A DNA stretch of 64,000 nt from positions 19,004,287 to 19,068,286 of the forward strand of contig NC_091175.1 of assembly GCF_040958095.1 (NCBI RefSeq), given 5' to 3'. This document shows, one piece after another, positions 23,245 through 34,715 of the stretch. The number at the start of each line of letters is the position of its first letter. The first letter of the stretch is position 1. The translations under genes were made by a program, and so were the position numbers. The DNA is from Procambarus clarkii. Lineage: Eukaryota > Arthropoda > Malacostraca > Decapoda > Cambaridae. The notes beneath the pieces were generated by a model, which made no database searches, was not told the origin of the DNA, and worked only from the letters and a program-made list of their open reading frames with translations.

Positions 23245-23475
23245 GTTTTTGTAACCCACACTGGGTAGAAATGTTTATTTTTGTAACCCATACTGGGTAG
23301 ATTTGTGTATTTTTGTAACCCATACTGAGTAGAAATGTGTATTTTTGTAACCCATACTGGGTAGATTTGTGTATTTTTGTAACCCATACTGAGTAGAAAT
23401 GTGTATTTTTGTAACCCATACTGGGTAGATTTGTGTATTTTTGTAACCCATACTAGGTAGATTTGTGTATTTTTG
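23245..23475 (+). repeat. 32-bp minisatellite, about 7 copies
   Basis: Units of GTGTATTTTTGTAACCCATA plus CTGGGTAGATTT, alternating with a GAGTAGAAAT variant. Minus-strand frames reading IHKSTQYGLQKYT are repeat artefacts. Confidence 0.92.
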
Positions 23476-23854
23476 CGACCTCTGCTAGCCAGAATCAATA
23501 CTAGCTACTAGCCATTTTAAGCCCTACGTTAAGAATAATTTTGTTTTTTCGCGCCTTATATTAGGCAGAATTATATATTTTTGTCACTAATACTAGGTTG
23601 AATTGTGTATTTTATTTTCAGTTCCTGCACTAATTCTCTTACCCCTCATAAGTTATACAAGGAAAAAATAACGTGTTTTCAATACCATTTTCTTTATGGG
23701 AAAACGAGAGCTGGGTCAGGGTTGGCTTCTCTAATTATACTCATTAATTATTTTTGCGCAATTTTGGGAGTTCTTGTAATTGGGAGTCAAAGAGTTCAGC
23801 CAGAATAAAGACTGGCTGTGTATCAGGCTCAACCATAGACCTACCTCTTTACCT
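23476..23854. other. Unassigned sequence
   Basis: Degenerate outlying units of the preceding repeat up to about 23615, then nothing recognised. Confidence 0.5.
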
Positions 23855-24295
23855 GGACACCTGTGTCAGGTGTGGGGTATGGACACCTGTGTGTCAGGTG
23901 TGGGGGGTGGACACGTATGTGTCAGGTCTGGGGTGTGGACACTTGTGTGTCAGGTGTGGGGTGTGGACACGTATGTGTCAGGTCTCGGGGGTGGACACGT
24001 ATGTGTCAGGTGTGGGGTGTGGACACTTGTGTCTCAGGTGAGTGATGTGGACACGTATGTGTCAGGTGTGGGGTGTGGACACTTGTGTGTCAGATCTGGG
24101 GTGTGGACACTTGTGTGTCAGGTGTGGGGTGTGGACACTTGTGTGTCAGGTGAGTGATGTGGACACGTCTGTGTCAGGTGTGGGGTGTGGACACTTGTGT
24201 GTCAGGTCTGGGGTGTGGACACTTGTGTGTCAGGTGTGGGGTGTGGACACTTGTGTGTCAGGTCTAGGGTGTGGACACTTGTGTGTCAGGTGTGG
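23855..24295 (+). repeat. 28-bp GT-rich minisatellite, about 15 copies
   Basis: The unit is GGACACTTGTGTGTCAGG plus TGTGGGGTGT, with CACGTATGTGTCAGG variants. All three forward frames stay open and read Val/Cys/Gly-rich peptide, as repetition alone would produce. Confidence 0.94.
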
Positions 24296-24885
24296 AAGGA
24301 GAGAGATGCTGTATGATGTAGATTGCTGGCAGATGAGGGATGCTGATGATGGTAGATTGTTGGCAGATGAAGAAGGAGAGGGATGCTGAATGATGGTAGA
24401 TTGTTGGATTGATGAGGAAAGATGAAGAAAACGGTGTGAAAGTAGATAGTAGACGCGAGAGCAGTGGAAAAAGATGCTTGGTGAATATTTTTAACAGGAT
24501 ATTTAGACTGAATTCATCTTCACAAAATCAATAATTTAACCCATCCACTGAAATTCTCTTGATATAAAAAAGAAGCTAGACTAAACGATAACATATTCTC
24601 CATCCTCCAGGAGTCCGGAATAAGACACGTTGGTCCAGTGGGGTTGTAAATAGGCTGAGCTCAAGGTTCCAGTGGAGATCCTGGAACGAAGATTCTGAGT
24701 GGCAGATTTTCCAGACTCCTGGACAAGGAATCCAGTCAGCCTGTTAGGGTATTGACCCACTGGACCTCAGCGATACACAAAAGGGATATATATATCACAA
24801 TTGATATATATAATATATATCAAATGTGATATATTATATATATAGCACGCGTGCGCGTGTGTTTTATGTTATATAGCGGCTCACT
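24296..24885. other. Unassigned, with a small AT palindrome at 24783-24846
   Basis: A ~45-bp motif (GATGCTG, TAGATTGTTGGCAGATGA) recurs two to three times at 24300-24410. At 24783-24846, ATATATCACAATTGATATAT and its mirror form an AT-rich inverted repeat. The first part of an open frame starting at 24851 is not supported as a gene. Confidence 0.5.
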
Positions 24886-25050
24886 CCGGACCTGGACGGA
24901 CTCCGGACGGGGACGGACTCCGGACGGGGACGGACTCCGGACGGGGACGGACTCCGGACGGGGACGGACTCCGGACGGGGACGGACTCCGGACGGGGACG
25001 GACTCCGGACGGGGACGGACTCCGGACGGGGACGGACTCCGGACGGGGGC
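24886..25050 (+). repeat. 17-bp GC-rich minisatellite, about 9-10 copies
   Basis: ACGGACTCCGGACGGGG repeats almost perfectly. Because 17 is not a multiple of three, the frame reads a 17-residue protein period. Confidence 0.97.
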
Positions 25051-25187
25051 GGGAGTAGAAATGAGAATTTATCCTGCCGTATTTCCTCGGCCTAAGAGTT
25101 ATTCTCTCCCGGAACTCATTGTAAGACCTTACCTCGCTATTTTGTCACCGGGACACGACCCGCCAATCGATTTCCCCGCTGGTCGCC

Positions 25188-25745
25188 AGGTGCTGGAGAC
25201 CAGGTGCTGGAGGCCAGGTGGTGGAGGCCAGGTGCTGGAGGCCAGGTGCTGGAGGCCAGGTGCTGGAGGCCAGGTGGTGGAGGCCAGGGGCTGGAGGCCA
25301 GGTGTTGGAGGCCAGGGGCTGGAGGCCAGGTGTTGGAGGCCACGTGCTGGAGGCCAGGTGTTGGAGGCCAGGTGCTGGAGGCCAGGTGCTGGAGACCAGG
25401 GGTTGGAGGCCAGGGGCTGGAGGCCAGGGGTTGGAGGCCAGGTGCTGGAGACCAGGGGATGGAGGCCAGGGGCTGGAGGCCAGGTGCTGGAGGCCAGGTG
25501 GTGGAGGCCAGGTGCTGGAGGCCAGGGGCTGGAGACCAGGTGCTGGAGACCAGGGGTTGGAGGCCAGGGGCTGGAGGCCACGTGCTGGAGGCCAGGGGCT
25601 GGAGGCCACGAGCTGGAGGCCAGGTGCTGGAGGCCAGGTGCTGGAGGCCAGGTGCTGGAGACCAGGTGCTGGAGGCCAGGTGCTGGAGGCCAGGTGCTGG
25701 AGACCAGGTGCTGGAGACCAGGGGCTGGAGACCAGGTGCTGGCAG
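25188..25745 (+). repeat. 15-bp G-rich minisatellite, about 37 copies
   Basis: GCTGGAGGCCAGGTG with ACCAGG and GGGGCT variants. The 15-bp unit keeps frames open on both strands (GAGGQVLEARCWRPG forward), giving open frames of 348 and 221 residues. No start context, domain or codon pattern supports a gene. Confidence 0.97.
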
Positions 25746-25899
25746 GTGTGCTGAAGAATACGGAGGGTATGTATAAGTCTTTCAAAAAGAGCATGCCGGA
25801 AGCTAGAGAAATACAGAATACAAGAGCCTACAGAAAACCTGTTGGTTCATATAAGGACCTACAGAAAGATTATTGTCCGATACGAGGCGACTCCTAATT

Positions 25900-26590
25900 T
25901 ATACCCACCAAAACACACATGCCTAACCTACGCTTGAAACAAAGCAGTGATCCCCTCGTCTATTATATTCAGCCCGTCCCTCTAAGGTTTCCCAACGTCA
26001 AGAAAACGGTCAATTTAAAGTGGTCTCTCCTAACTTACCAGAGGACCCAAAACAGAAATCGGAACAGTACGTCACTTTCGCCAGCCGCTTCCCTTTGCTA
26101 GTACGACAATTTCTGCCTTATGCAATGCATACGAGCGAAAAGCGACTTTCTTTGAAGGAGGACGGGTTGAACCGGTAATTTGTTCCGTAGATTTATAACC
26201 CAATTACCAAACAAATATTTACCCAGGTCTTTCCTAAATCTAAACTTATTTAATTTGTTTAAATTACTTTCATTGTTTTGAATGCTATGGAAATATATTT
26301 AATACATTATTAATATTCCCTTTGGTATTCCCTTTTATCCATTTGTATACATCAGCCATTCCTTATTCTGCGTCTTTCTTGAGAAGGTAAATATAACTTT
26401 CTTAATCTTTCTTTATAAGAACATTTTTCTAATTCGTGGACTTTGTCGTTCTTCTCTGTAAACGTTCATGTAAATTGTCGTCGATTTTACATCCCAGCGG
26501 CCAGTATTGAACTGCATAATCTAAGTGGGGTCTAACAAGGACAAGATTAAGATATAAAATAGTATTAATATATTTAGTGTTGTCATTTCT
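25900..26590 (-). pseudogene. LINE reverse-transcriptase C-terminus relic
   Basis: On the minus strand LVRPHLDYAVQYWPLG and LHERLQRRTTK (about 26440-26540) match the L2/CR1 thumb motif (YVRPILEYAAPAWSP and LEKVQRYATR in the LINE at 3.1 kb). Further down that strand follow YERLRKLYLPSQERR-like codons and the FRKDLGKYLFGN / VINLRNKLPVQP block with several frame breaks. The family differs from the first LINE. Confidence 0.8.
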
Positions 26591-26795
26591 AGATATGAAT
26601 TCCATGTATAAAAACTCAAAAAGTATAAATGCAGTTAAAAAAAAATCTCGGCAATCCTCCATCTAGACCATTTTCTCAGCATTGAAATGAACTCTGTTCC
26701 AGATAAATTCTGGAAGTTGCAAACTGGCAAGGGTTCGACTCTCCTCTAATGCCGCCTAACTTTTCTTTCATTTATGTTTTTTTCGTGGTTCCCAT

Positions 26796-28293
26796 TCCAA
26801 GATCTCCTTCGTCCCCCCCATTCCAGTATCTCCTTCGTCCCCCCCATTCCAAGATCTCCTTCGTCCCCCCCATTCCAAGATCTCCTTCGTCCCCCCATTC
26901 CAGTATCTCCTTCGTCCCCCCATTCCAAGATCTCCTTCGTCCCCCCCATTCCAAGATCTCCTTCGTCCCCTCCCATTCCAAGATCTCCTTCGTCCCCTCC
27001 CATTCCAAGATCTCCTTCGTCCCCCCCATTCCAGTATCTCCTTCGTCCTCCCCATTCCAAGATCTCCTTCGTCCCCTCCCATTCCAAGATCTCCTTCGTC
27101 CCCCCCATTCCAAGATCTCCTTCGTCCCCCCCCATTCCAAGATCTCCTTCGTCCCCCCATTCCAGGATCTCCTTCGTCCCCTCCCATTCCAAGATCTCCT
27201 TCGTCCCCCCCATTCCAAGATCTCCTTCGTCCCCCCCATTCCAAGATCTCCTTCGTCCCCCCATTCCAGGATCTCCTTCGTCCCCCCCATTCCAAGATCT
27301 CCTTCGTCCCCTCCCATTCCAGTATCTCCTTCGTCCTCCCCATTCCAAGATCTTCTTCGTCCCCCCCATTCCAGTATCTCCTTCGTCCTCCCCATTCCAA
27401 GATCTCCTTCGTCCCCTCCCATTCCAAGATCTCCTTCGTCCCCCCCATTCCAGTATCTCCTTCGTCCTCCCCATTCCAAGATCTCCTTCGTCCCCCCCAT
27501 TCCAAGATCTTCTTCGTCCCCCCCATTCCAAGATCTCCTTCGTCCTCCCCATTCCAAGATCTCCTTCGTCCCCCCCATTCCAAGATCTCCTTCGTCCCCC
27601 CCCATTCCAAGATCTCCTTCGTCCCCCCATTCCAGGATCTCCTTCGTCCCCTTCCATTCCAAGATCTCCTTCGTCCCCCCCATTCCAAGATCTCCTTCGT
27701 CCCCCCCATTCCAGTATCTCCTTCGTCCTCCCCATTCCAAGATCTCCTTCGTCCTCCCCATTCCAAGATCTTCTTCGTCCCCCCCATTGCAAGATCTCCT
27801 TCGTCCCCCCATTCCAAGATCTCCTTCGTCCCCCCCATTCCAAGATCTTCTTCGTCCCCCCCATTCCAAGATCTCCTTCGTCCCCCCCATTCCAAGATCT
27901 TCTTCGTCCCCCCCATTCCAAGATCTCCTTCGTCCCCCCCATTCCAAGATCTCCTTCGTCCTCCCCATTCCAAGATCTCCTTCGTCCCCCCCATTCCAAG
28001 ATCTTCTTCGTCCCCCCCATTCCAAGATCTCCTTCGTCCCCCCCATTCCAAGATCTTCTTCGTCCCCCCCATTCCAAGATCTCCTTCGTCCTCCTCATTC
28101 CAAGATCTCCTTCGTCCCCCCATTCCAGTATCTCCTTCGTCCTCCCCATTCCAAGATCTCCTTCGTCCTCCCCATTCCAAGATCTTCTTCGTCCCCCCAT
28201 TCCAAGATCTCCTTCGTCCCCCCCATTCCAAGATCTTCTTCGTCCCCCCCATTCCAGTATCTCCTTCGTCCCCCCCCATTCCAGTATCTCCTT
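26796..28293 (+). repeat. About 25-bp minisatellite, about 60 copies, 1.5 kb
   Basis: The unit is CCCCCATTCCAAGATCTC plus CTTCGTC, with AGTATCTCC, AGGATCTCC and AGATCTTCT variants and length changes in the C-run. Open frames over 400 residues exist on both strands and in several frames; such symmetry shows they follow from the repeat and not from selection on a protein. Confidence 0.97.
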
Positions 28294-28425
28294 CATTTGC
28301 TATTGGTCAATCCGTTTAGTTACACGAACTGCTCGCTGTCGTTCCTTTAGTCATATGAACCCTCAGCACTCATGATAGTTGCAGACGAGGAGTCACAATA
28401 ACGTGGCTGAAGTATGTTGACCAGA

Positions 28426-28551
28426 CCACACACTAGAAGGTGAAGGGACGACGACGTTTCGGTCTGTCCTGGACCGAAACGGACACAATCGACTTGAGAA
28501 TGGTCCAGGACGGACCAAAACGTCGTCGTCCCTTCACCTTCTAGTGTGTGG
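28426..28551. mobile_element. Inverted repeat resembling the terminal region of a Penelope-like element
   Basis: Arms of about 52 bp (28426-28477 and 28500-28551) start with CCACACACTAGAAGGTGAAG and contain GGGACGACGACGTTTCGGTC. In the right arm ACTTGAGAATGGTCC is followed by GGACC, then AAAACGTCGTC. This is the same order as ACTTGAGAATGAACC ... GGTTTGAAACGTTGT in the Penelope-like copy at 61.2 kb. Confidence 0.6.
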
Positions 28552-28606
28552 CCTCATAGTAGTTCCTCGTAACTACGGTGAAGTCTAACTCCAGGTAATT
28601 CCTGCG

Positions 28607-28690
28607 TCTTTTATACCTCCTGTGCAGGAAGCCTTGGTCAGGGACCGGGCCGCGGGCACGTTGAGCCCCGAAATCATCGCAAGGTAAATT
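28607..28690 (+). mobile_element. S1/LINE tail type 1 fragment
   Basis: GGGACCGGGCCGCGGGCACG followed by TTGAGCCCCGAAATCATCG matches the tail of the S1 SINEs at 9.2 and 35.2 kb. The tRNA head is absent, so it is a truncated SINE or LINE end. Confidence 0.75.
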
Positions 28691-29264
28691 ATACATTATG
28701 TATGTGCTGCTTACCTGACTTCGCTTATTTGGACCCATTTATTTGTTTAATTAAGTCAAAATACAAAACCACGTACATGTTGAACACTTTGTGGAGAATT
28801 AAGAAACATTATTTATTATATAACTAATGTTTTAAAACGTTTTTAAAACATTTAAAACTAGTATTTTAAAATGTTTTTAAAACATTTAAAAACAAGTGCT
28901 TTAAAAGATATAAAAAATATAAATAAATCCCATTGTCTTTTGTTTTCTGGACTTGATAAAATTAGTTCTCAATTTTGTCGTGAACATCGGCAATTAACTG
29001 AACATTGCTAATAATTTGCTCTCATCTGTTGCTTTCTTCACGTAATTTCTCAAGATTTACAAATATGAGAAAATAACCGCAGATATTTCTTAAAAGCTTC
29101 GCTGCTATATATAGGCCAATGTTCTGGCCTATTAATAAGTAGTGTAGTTGTAACTGCTGCTTCAGTAATTCGGTATATTCTACTAGAAATTAAAGTTCCG
29201 GAGCCAATTTCCTCCTTCTTACATATTAGTGATGAGCTGGAAAGTGAAAGAAACGTCTTGTTCC

Positions 29265-29266
<2 letters not shown>
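28691..29266. other. AT-rich sequence with short TTTTAAAA repeats
   Basis: 28830-28920 repeats TTTTTAAAACATTTAAAA two to three times. No gene. Confidence 0.6.
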
Positions 29267-29331
<65 letters not shown>

Positions 29332-29427
29332 GGTTGAGAGGCGGGACCAAAGAGCCAGAGCTCAACCCCTGCAAGCACAATTAGGTGAGTACAATTAGGT
29401 GAGTACACACACACACACACACACACA
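29267..29427 (+). mobile_element. (CA)n flanking a LINE 3' tail type 2
   Basis: (CA)n at 29267-29328, then the LINE 3' UTR at 29331-29407 (GGCGGGACCAAAGAGCCAG, AATTAGGTGAGTACA with its last 15 bp doubled), then a second (CA)n. The order dinucleotide tract then LINE tail is also seen in the composite SINE at 43967-44278, so this is probably the 3' end of such a SINE. Confidence 0.8.
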
Positions 29428-30195
29428 ATTACATATATGCTTTCATTAAATTATAACCATATTATATAACACTCACTTTCCCACAAACTGTTGCCCCGCC
29501 TATCCACGAATGCAGGAAATGAGGTAACAATTAAACTCCATGGAGACGGAAAACGACACATAAGAAGAGAGAACTGGAGCCAGAAATAGACAGATGAAGA
29601 GGATGATAGACGGAAAGAGGCAGAAAGAGAGAAAATGTAAATCAGGAAAAAGACAGAAAGGGAGATAGTGGAAATGAGTAAGAGACAGCAAGAGTTCCAT
29701 GAAAGGACAGGGAGAAATTAATGAAAAGACATAAAGCTACAGAAGGAGAGAATTGACGGGACAGAAAGACAGTGAGGGACAGGATGAAACTCCTTTCCCT
29801 TGACAGGACTGGTTTCAGCTCCCAGATTTCTCTCGGTAATCCCATTTTAGTGGCAGGTCTTAGCGTGATTTATCCGTTCCATCAGCTTTCCTTATCCCCA
29901 ACACCTACTCCTTTCCCACAAGATCAATCACCTACACGGAGTCTTAAACAGCATCCCTTAGCTAATGGAAAGATGCTCTATATAGATGAGATGATTATCA
30001 GGAGAGAGCGCTTAGCCACAATGACTACTGAACTTGGAAAGGACCTGAGGATAGGATGCTGGGATAAGAGGATATTATGTAGACGACTCGTGGAGTAGAG
30101 GGTTCATGGAGTAGATCATTCGAGTAGACGATTCGTGAATTGGATGACACGTGCAGTAGATGATTCGAAGAATAGATTTCTCGTGAAACAGTTCC
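29428..30195. other. Unassigned, purine-rich then mixed
   Basis: 29520-29770 is A/G-rich. An open frame at 29772-30098 has no recognisable motif. 30070-30180 has degenerate GTAGAYGATTCG-type repeats. Confidence 0.45.
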
Positions 30196-30428
30196 CAGCT
30201 CCTTGTCTTCATATCCCAGCTCCTTGTCTTCATATCCCAGTTCCTTGTCTTCATATCCCAGTACCTTGTCCTCATATCCCAGCACCTTGTCTTCATATCC
30301 CAGCTCCTTGTCCTCATATCCCAGCTCCTTGTCTTCATATCCCAGCTCCTTGTCCTCATATCCCAGCTCCTTGTCCTCATATCCCAGCACCTTGTCCTCA
30401 TATCCCAGCACCTTGTCCTCACATCCCT
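30196..30428 (+). repeat. 21-bp minisatellite, about 11 copies
   Basis: CAGCTCCTTGTCTTCATATCC with CTC/TTC and AGCACC variants. The 7-codon unit keeps four frames open across both strands. Confidence 0.95.
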
Positions 30429-30786
30429 CCAAGAGCCAAATTAGCCATACTGCCTTAGTGCTGTCTTCTCATAATAACCTAACTATCGTCGACCCAAAAT
30501 GGTGAAGCTGAACCATTTGCAAAGTCTAATTCCGACTGTTTGCTCATTAACCCAAAATGACTATAGAGCGGAGATCCGCCAGCGGGAGCGGCGGGGACCG
30601 TGTCAGAAGAGCGATCACTGTAGTAACGTAACGACACATCGTAACGACACAGCGTAACGACCCTCGTTACTTGTGACGACAGCGGGTGTCGTACGAGTCC
30701 TGCCAATTAAAGCCACCATCACCTTGAAGGGAATTTTTAGAAGTACGAGAGAATATAAGAACCTATGGATGAAGGATGCTGCAGAA
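30429..30786. other. Unassigned sequence
   Basis: Contains two ATCGTAACGACACA-like repeats at 30635-30665. The right edge (GATGCTGCAGAAGGCTCC) is the LINE-tail sequence that leads into the 24-bp array. Confidence 0.5.
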
Positions 30787-32030
30787 GGCTCCTATTGGTT
30801 CATATGAGGCAGCTCCTATTGGTGCATACGAGGCAGCTCCTATTGGTGCATACGAGGCAGCTCCTATTGGTTCATACGAGGCAGCTCCTATTGGTGCATA
30901 CGAGGCAGCTCCTATTGGTGCATACGAGGCAGCTCCTATTGGTGCATACGAGGCAGCTCCTATTGGTGCATACGAGGCAGCTCCAATTGGTCTATACGAG
31001 GCAGCTTCTATTGGTCCATACGAGGCAGCTCCTATTGGTGCATACGAGGCAGCTCCAATTGGTCTATACAAGGCATCTTCTATTGGTCCATACGAGGCAG
31101 CTCCTATTGGTCTATACGAGGCAGCTCCTATTGGTGCATACGAGGCAGCTCCTATTGGTGCATACGAGGCAGCTCCAATTGGTGCATACGAGGCAGCTTC
31201 TATTGGTCCATACGAGGCAGCTCCTATTGGTCTATACGAGGCAGCTCCTATTGGTTCATACGAGGCAGCTCCTATTGGTCTATACGAGGCAGCTCCTATT
31301 GGTTCATACGAGGCAGCTCCTATTGGTTCATACGAGGCAGCTCCTATTGGTGCATACGAGGCAGCTCCTATTGGTTCATACGAGGCAGCTCCTATTGGTT
31401 CATACGATGCAGCTCCTATTGGTGCATACGAGGCAGCTCCTATTGGTCCATACGAGGCAGCTCCTATTGGTGCATACGAGGCAGCTCCTATTGGTGCATA
31501 CGAGGCAGCTCCAATTGGTCTATACGAGGCAGCTTCTATTGGTCCATACGAGGCAGCTCCTATTGGTGCATACGAGGCAGCTCCAATTGGTCTATACAAG
31601 GCATCTTCTATTGGTCCATACGAGGCAGCTCCTATTGGTCTATACGAGGCAGCTCCTATTGGTGCATACGAGGCAGCTCCTATTGGTGCATAAGAGGCAG
31701 CTCCAATTGGTGCATACGAGGCAGCTTCTATTGGTCCATACGAGGCAGCTCCTATTGGTCTATACGAGGCAGCTCCTATTGGTTCATACGAGGCAGCTCC
31801 TATTGGTCTATACGAGGCAGCTCCTATTGGTTCATACGAGGCAGCTCCTATTGGTTCATACGAGGCAGCTCCTATTGGTGCATACGAGGCAGCTCCTATT
31901 GGTTCATACGAGGCAGCTCCTATTGGTTCATACGATGCAGCTCCTATTGGTGCATACGAGGCAGCTCCTATTGGTCCATACGAGGCAGCTCCTATTGGTC
32001 TATACGAGGCAGCTCCTATTGACCCATGCA
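30787..32030 (+). repeat. 24-bp minisatellite with a 528-bp higher-order period, about 52 monomers
   Basis: The monomer is CATACGAGGCAGCTCC plus TATTGGTN. Variant monomers (CTATACAAGGCATCTTC) recur exactly 528 bp apart (31063 and 31591), that is 22 monomers, giving a two-copy higher-order repeat. The 8-codon unit keeps frames open on both strands (EAAPIGAY forward), with an interrupting TAA at about 31691. At both edges the repeat merges into a LINE 3' tail. Confidence 0.96.
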
Positions 32031-32110
32031 AGGTAACTCCTATTTATATCTACCCAAACTCATCCATATTTAGTCTAACCTACGCTGGAAACATACTAAC
32101 AATCCCACGT
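32031..32110 (+). mobile_element. LINE 3' tail flanking the 24-bp array
   Basis: After the last monomer the sequence runs CAAGGTAACTCCTATTTATA, then TCTACCCAAACTC and TCTAACCTACGCTGGAAAC. It resembles 25895-25945 (TCCTAATTTATACCCACC, CCTAACCTACGCTTGAAAC), the 3' end of the LINE relic on the minus strand there. 32111-32279 holds nothing recognised. Confidence 0.65.
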
Positions 32111-32279
32111 GCATTATAAAACCCACGCAAGACCATGGAAGCATTTATTTAATCTCTGATAAGTTTTCTTAACATAATTATTAACACAATAATACTGATA
32201 GACGTAGATTCATCACACTGAATATGACCTCATTGTTTATTTAACGGGAGCGTTTGGTGGAGAGGTCCCTTACCTACGG

Positions 32280-32462
32280 TCCAACCACTTGGGCTAGACG
32301 GTAGAGCGACGTTCTTGCTTCATTGCAGGTCGGCGTTCAATCCCCGACCGTCCACCAAGTGGTTGGGTACCATTCCTTCCCCCCGACCCATCCCAAATCC
32401 TTATCCTGACCCCTTCCCAGTGCTGTATAGTCGTAATGGCTTGGCGCTTCCTCCTGACAATT
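32280..32462 (+). mobile_element. tRNA-derived SINE, family S2 (copy 2)
   Basis: GGTCCAACCACTTGGGCTAG, ACGGTAGAGCGACG, GGCGTTCAATCCCCGACCG and the body AAATCCTTATCCTGACCCC are as in copy 1. Confidence 0.88.
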
Positions 32463-32608
32463 CATGCCTTCCTTCCCTGACCAATGCCTGAGGGGGTGCA
32501 GGTATATTGTGAAAATTGGGTTGGAGTAAGTTTGGACCTCTTCAGACTGCCTGTAAGTCTGGTTGTGACCTTCAGGTTATTTAGCGTTTCAAGCACGTCG
32601 TGGTTCAG

Positions 32609-32768
32609 TAGGGTATCGCCAAGCACACAACGAAACGTTGCTGCAACTTTCGAACAAGTTTTAAATCCATCTAACAAGTTGTAATAACGTTCTAATATGT
32701 CATAAAAACGTTACACAAAGATGTAACAACTTTATTACAAGTTTTAACAAGCGGAAAATGGGAACAGT
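32609..32768 (+). repeat. Dispersed AT-rich repeat R1 (copy 1)
   Basis: CAAGTTGTAATAACGTTCTA, TGTCATAAAAACGTTA and CAACTTTATTACAAGTT with AACAAGCGGAAAATGGG match the reverse complement of 39733-39925. No ends are defined. Confidence 0.75.
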
Positions 32769-33786
32769 TAAGGTTTGTGTTTGAAGGGCTGTTCTAAAGC
32801 TATTTTATTTATTATTGATATTATGCAACCCAAAATAGAAGTTTTCTTAAGCTAATACAAATGCCTTTATTAGGCTGCTTTGACCCAAACGGAGATCTTG
32901 ACAATGGAAATGATTCAATTCAACACAGCTGATCTGCGAAAACACTACGGCTGTTTAATAGGATCGAACTTGCGTTCTTGGACTCCCTGTACACATTCAC
33001 TATCGACTCGGCCATGATGCGTGTACCCGGGGAATCCATAAACGAGGGTTCGATCCTATTGCAAAGTCTCAATATTTTCCCATTACTACATTACATTCAT
33101 ATGATTACATTGCGCTGTACCGTTTTGTTCACTGAATGTAAATTTCCTTTGTTTTACGTGTAATGCAACTGAAGCTGCATTATTAAAGCTGCGAAACCTT
33201 TTTTTTATTTGCTAGCTGAGTGGCAGGGATTGCAATATGCTATTACCATTGCATATTGAAATTCTTCCGTGGAAAATATTAATAAAAAGATGAAATCCAG
33301 GAAATAATCCCCAGTGGACACAATATCAATGAGCAGCATCGAACCAACGTCCCACTTTTGTACTCTGCCCACTGGCAAAACCTTTCCCCCCATTTCACCA
33401 ATTCCAGTATAAACGGGAACATATTAATAGTTGAAGAGAATGCCTCTGTGAGAGCAATAAAAGGAAACACACATCCCATTATAAGTTTCTGGAATATTAG
33501 GTACGAGACATTTCAACAATTCGAGTGTGTGTATATAAGGACCTCAACTCTCTCCAAATGGGTCTAATATTATTTTATTTGATTCGTCAATATTCTGTCA
33601 AGAAGATTTCAGTCAAAATTATTACAAAACGTTTGTGTACAATGATTTTTACATGTGCTTTCCAGTCTATTGACATGGATTTACCTGAGGGCAACTGTTT
33701 CCAGAGTGATGACCTCGACGGGAACAGAAAGCCGGAGGCTTGTCAAAGGTCCCTCCATAATTCCTGATCAATTCAGCGAGAGGGAG
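32769..33786. other. Unassigned sequence
   Basis: At 32960-33050, AATAGGATCGAACTTGCG and GGGTTCGATCCTATT face each other and may be a decayed tRNA-type fragment. Nothing else recognised. Confidence 0.45.

Positions 33787-33882
<96 letters not shown>
33787..33882 (+). repeat. (GA)n microsatellite
   Basis: About 45 GA units, followed at 33910-33927 by a short CAGA tract. Confidence 0.97.
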
Positions 33883-33883
<1 letters not shown>

Positions 33884-34457
33884 CAGTCAGACAGAGATAG
33901 AGAGTCTGAAACAGACAGACAGACAGACGGGTAAACAAAAGGAAAGAGAGAGAGCATTGCCCGAGGAAGTAATTACATATCTAAACAACCCAATGCAGTT
34001 TTAGTCCTTTGAGCTGCAAGTCATCAGAGAGTACAATATGTACTCTCGACAGACAGACAGTCAGTTTGAGTGCAGGAAAGGTAATAACTAGGTGAAATAT
34101 GAACGGTAGACAGTCACTTTTTGTAGAGGATTTTCCCTAGAAATCCTTAGCTAGATATCGGTAAGCAAATATAGATAACAGGAAACAGATAGACAACAGA
34201 AAACTCCAATATAAAAAGGAAACAACTAAACAGAAATGAGCTAAACAACGGAAAAAGACAACATCAAACAGTCTATGCATCAGTAAACAGCAAACAACAA
34301 GAAACAGCTTGAAAACTCAACAACAGAAAACAGAACTAAATAAGAGAAACATAACGGAATATAACAGGAAACAGAACCAAAATTAGAGCAGGAAACAAGA
34401 CTAAATATCAGAGAAACAAAACAAGAGGGAGACAGCCCCGGAATGAAGCAATGTAAA
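33883..34457. other. A-rich, CAG/AACAGAAA-type low complexity
   Basis: Degenerate AACAGAAAACAG-like words at 34170-34420; no gene. Confidence 0.55.
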
Positions 34458-34715
34458 CAAGGGAGGGGGGGGGGGGAATGGAGGAGGAGAAACAAACACA
34501 CCTCATTACCCTCCTGGTGTTTGTCGTGCAAACAAGGCCTCTTAGAGAGGGAATCTAACACCATAAAGGTTGAAATTCACTGACTACTCGAAATAGAATC
34601 GAGATTCCCCTTTACAGAATGAGGGGAAAGGGGGGGGGGCTGTAGATGAGGGAGCAGGGGGGTGAGGGGGGGGAGGGAGGGTGAGGGGGAAGGGGGGGGG
34701 GAGGTGGTTGAAAGG
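34458..34715 (+). repeat. G-run cluster, quadruplex-capable
   Basis: Runs of 7 to 13 G occur at 34463-34475 and repeatedly at 34627-34711, separated by short A/T/G spacers. On paper this satisfies G-quadruplex spacing many times over. Confidence 0.8.

Noticed and set aside
26746..28375. Open frames of 424-533 residues on both strands
   Set aside because: They follow from a ~25-bp repeat free of stops in most phases. Frames on both strands are equally long, the start codons lie in flanking sequence, and no domain is visible.
30763..32036. Possible repeat protein of about 420 residues
   Set aside because: The 24-bp unit is a multiple of three, so one stop-free unit opens whole frames on either strand. 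One frame is broken by a TAA variant and the array derives from a LINE tail.
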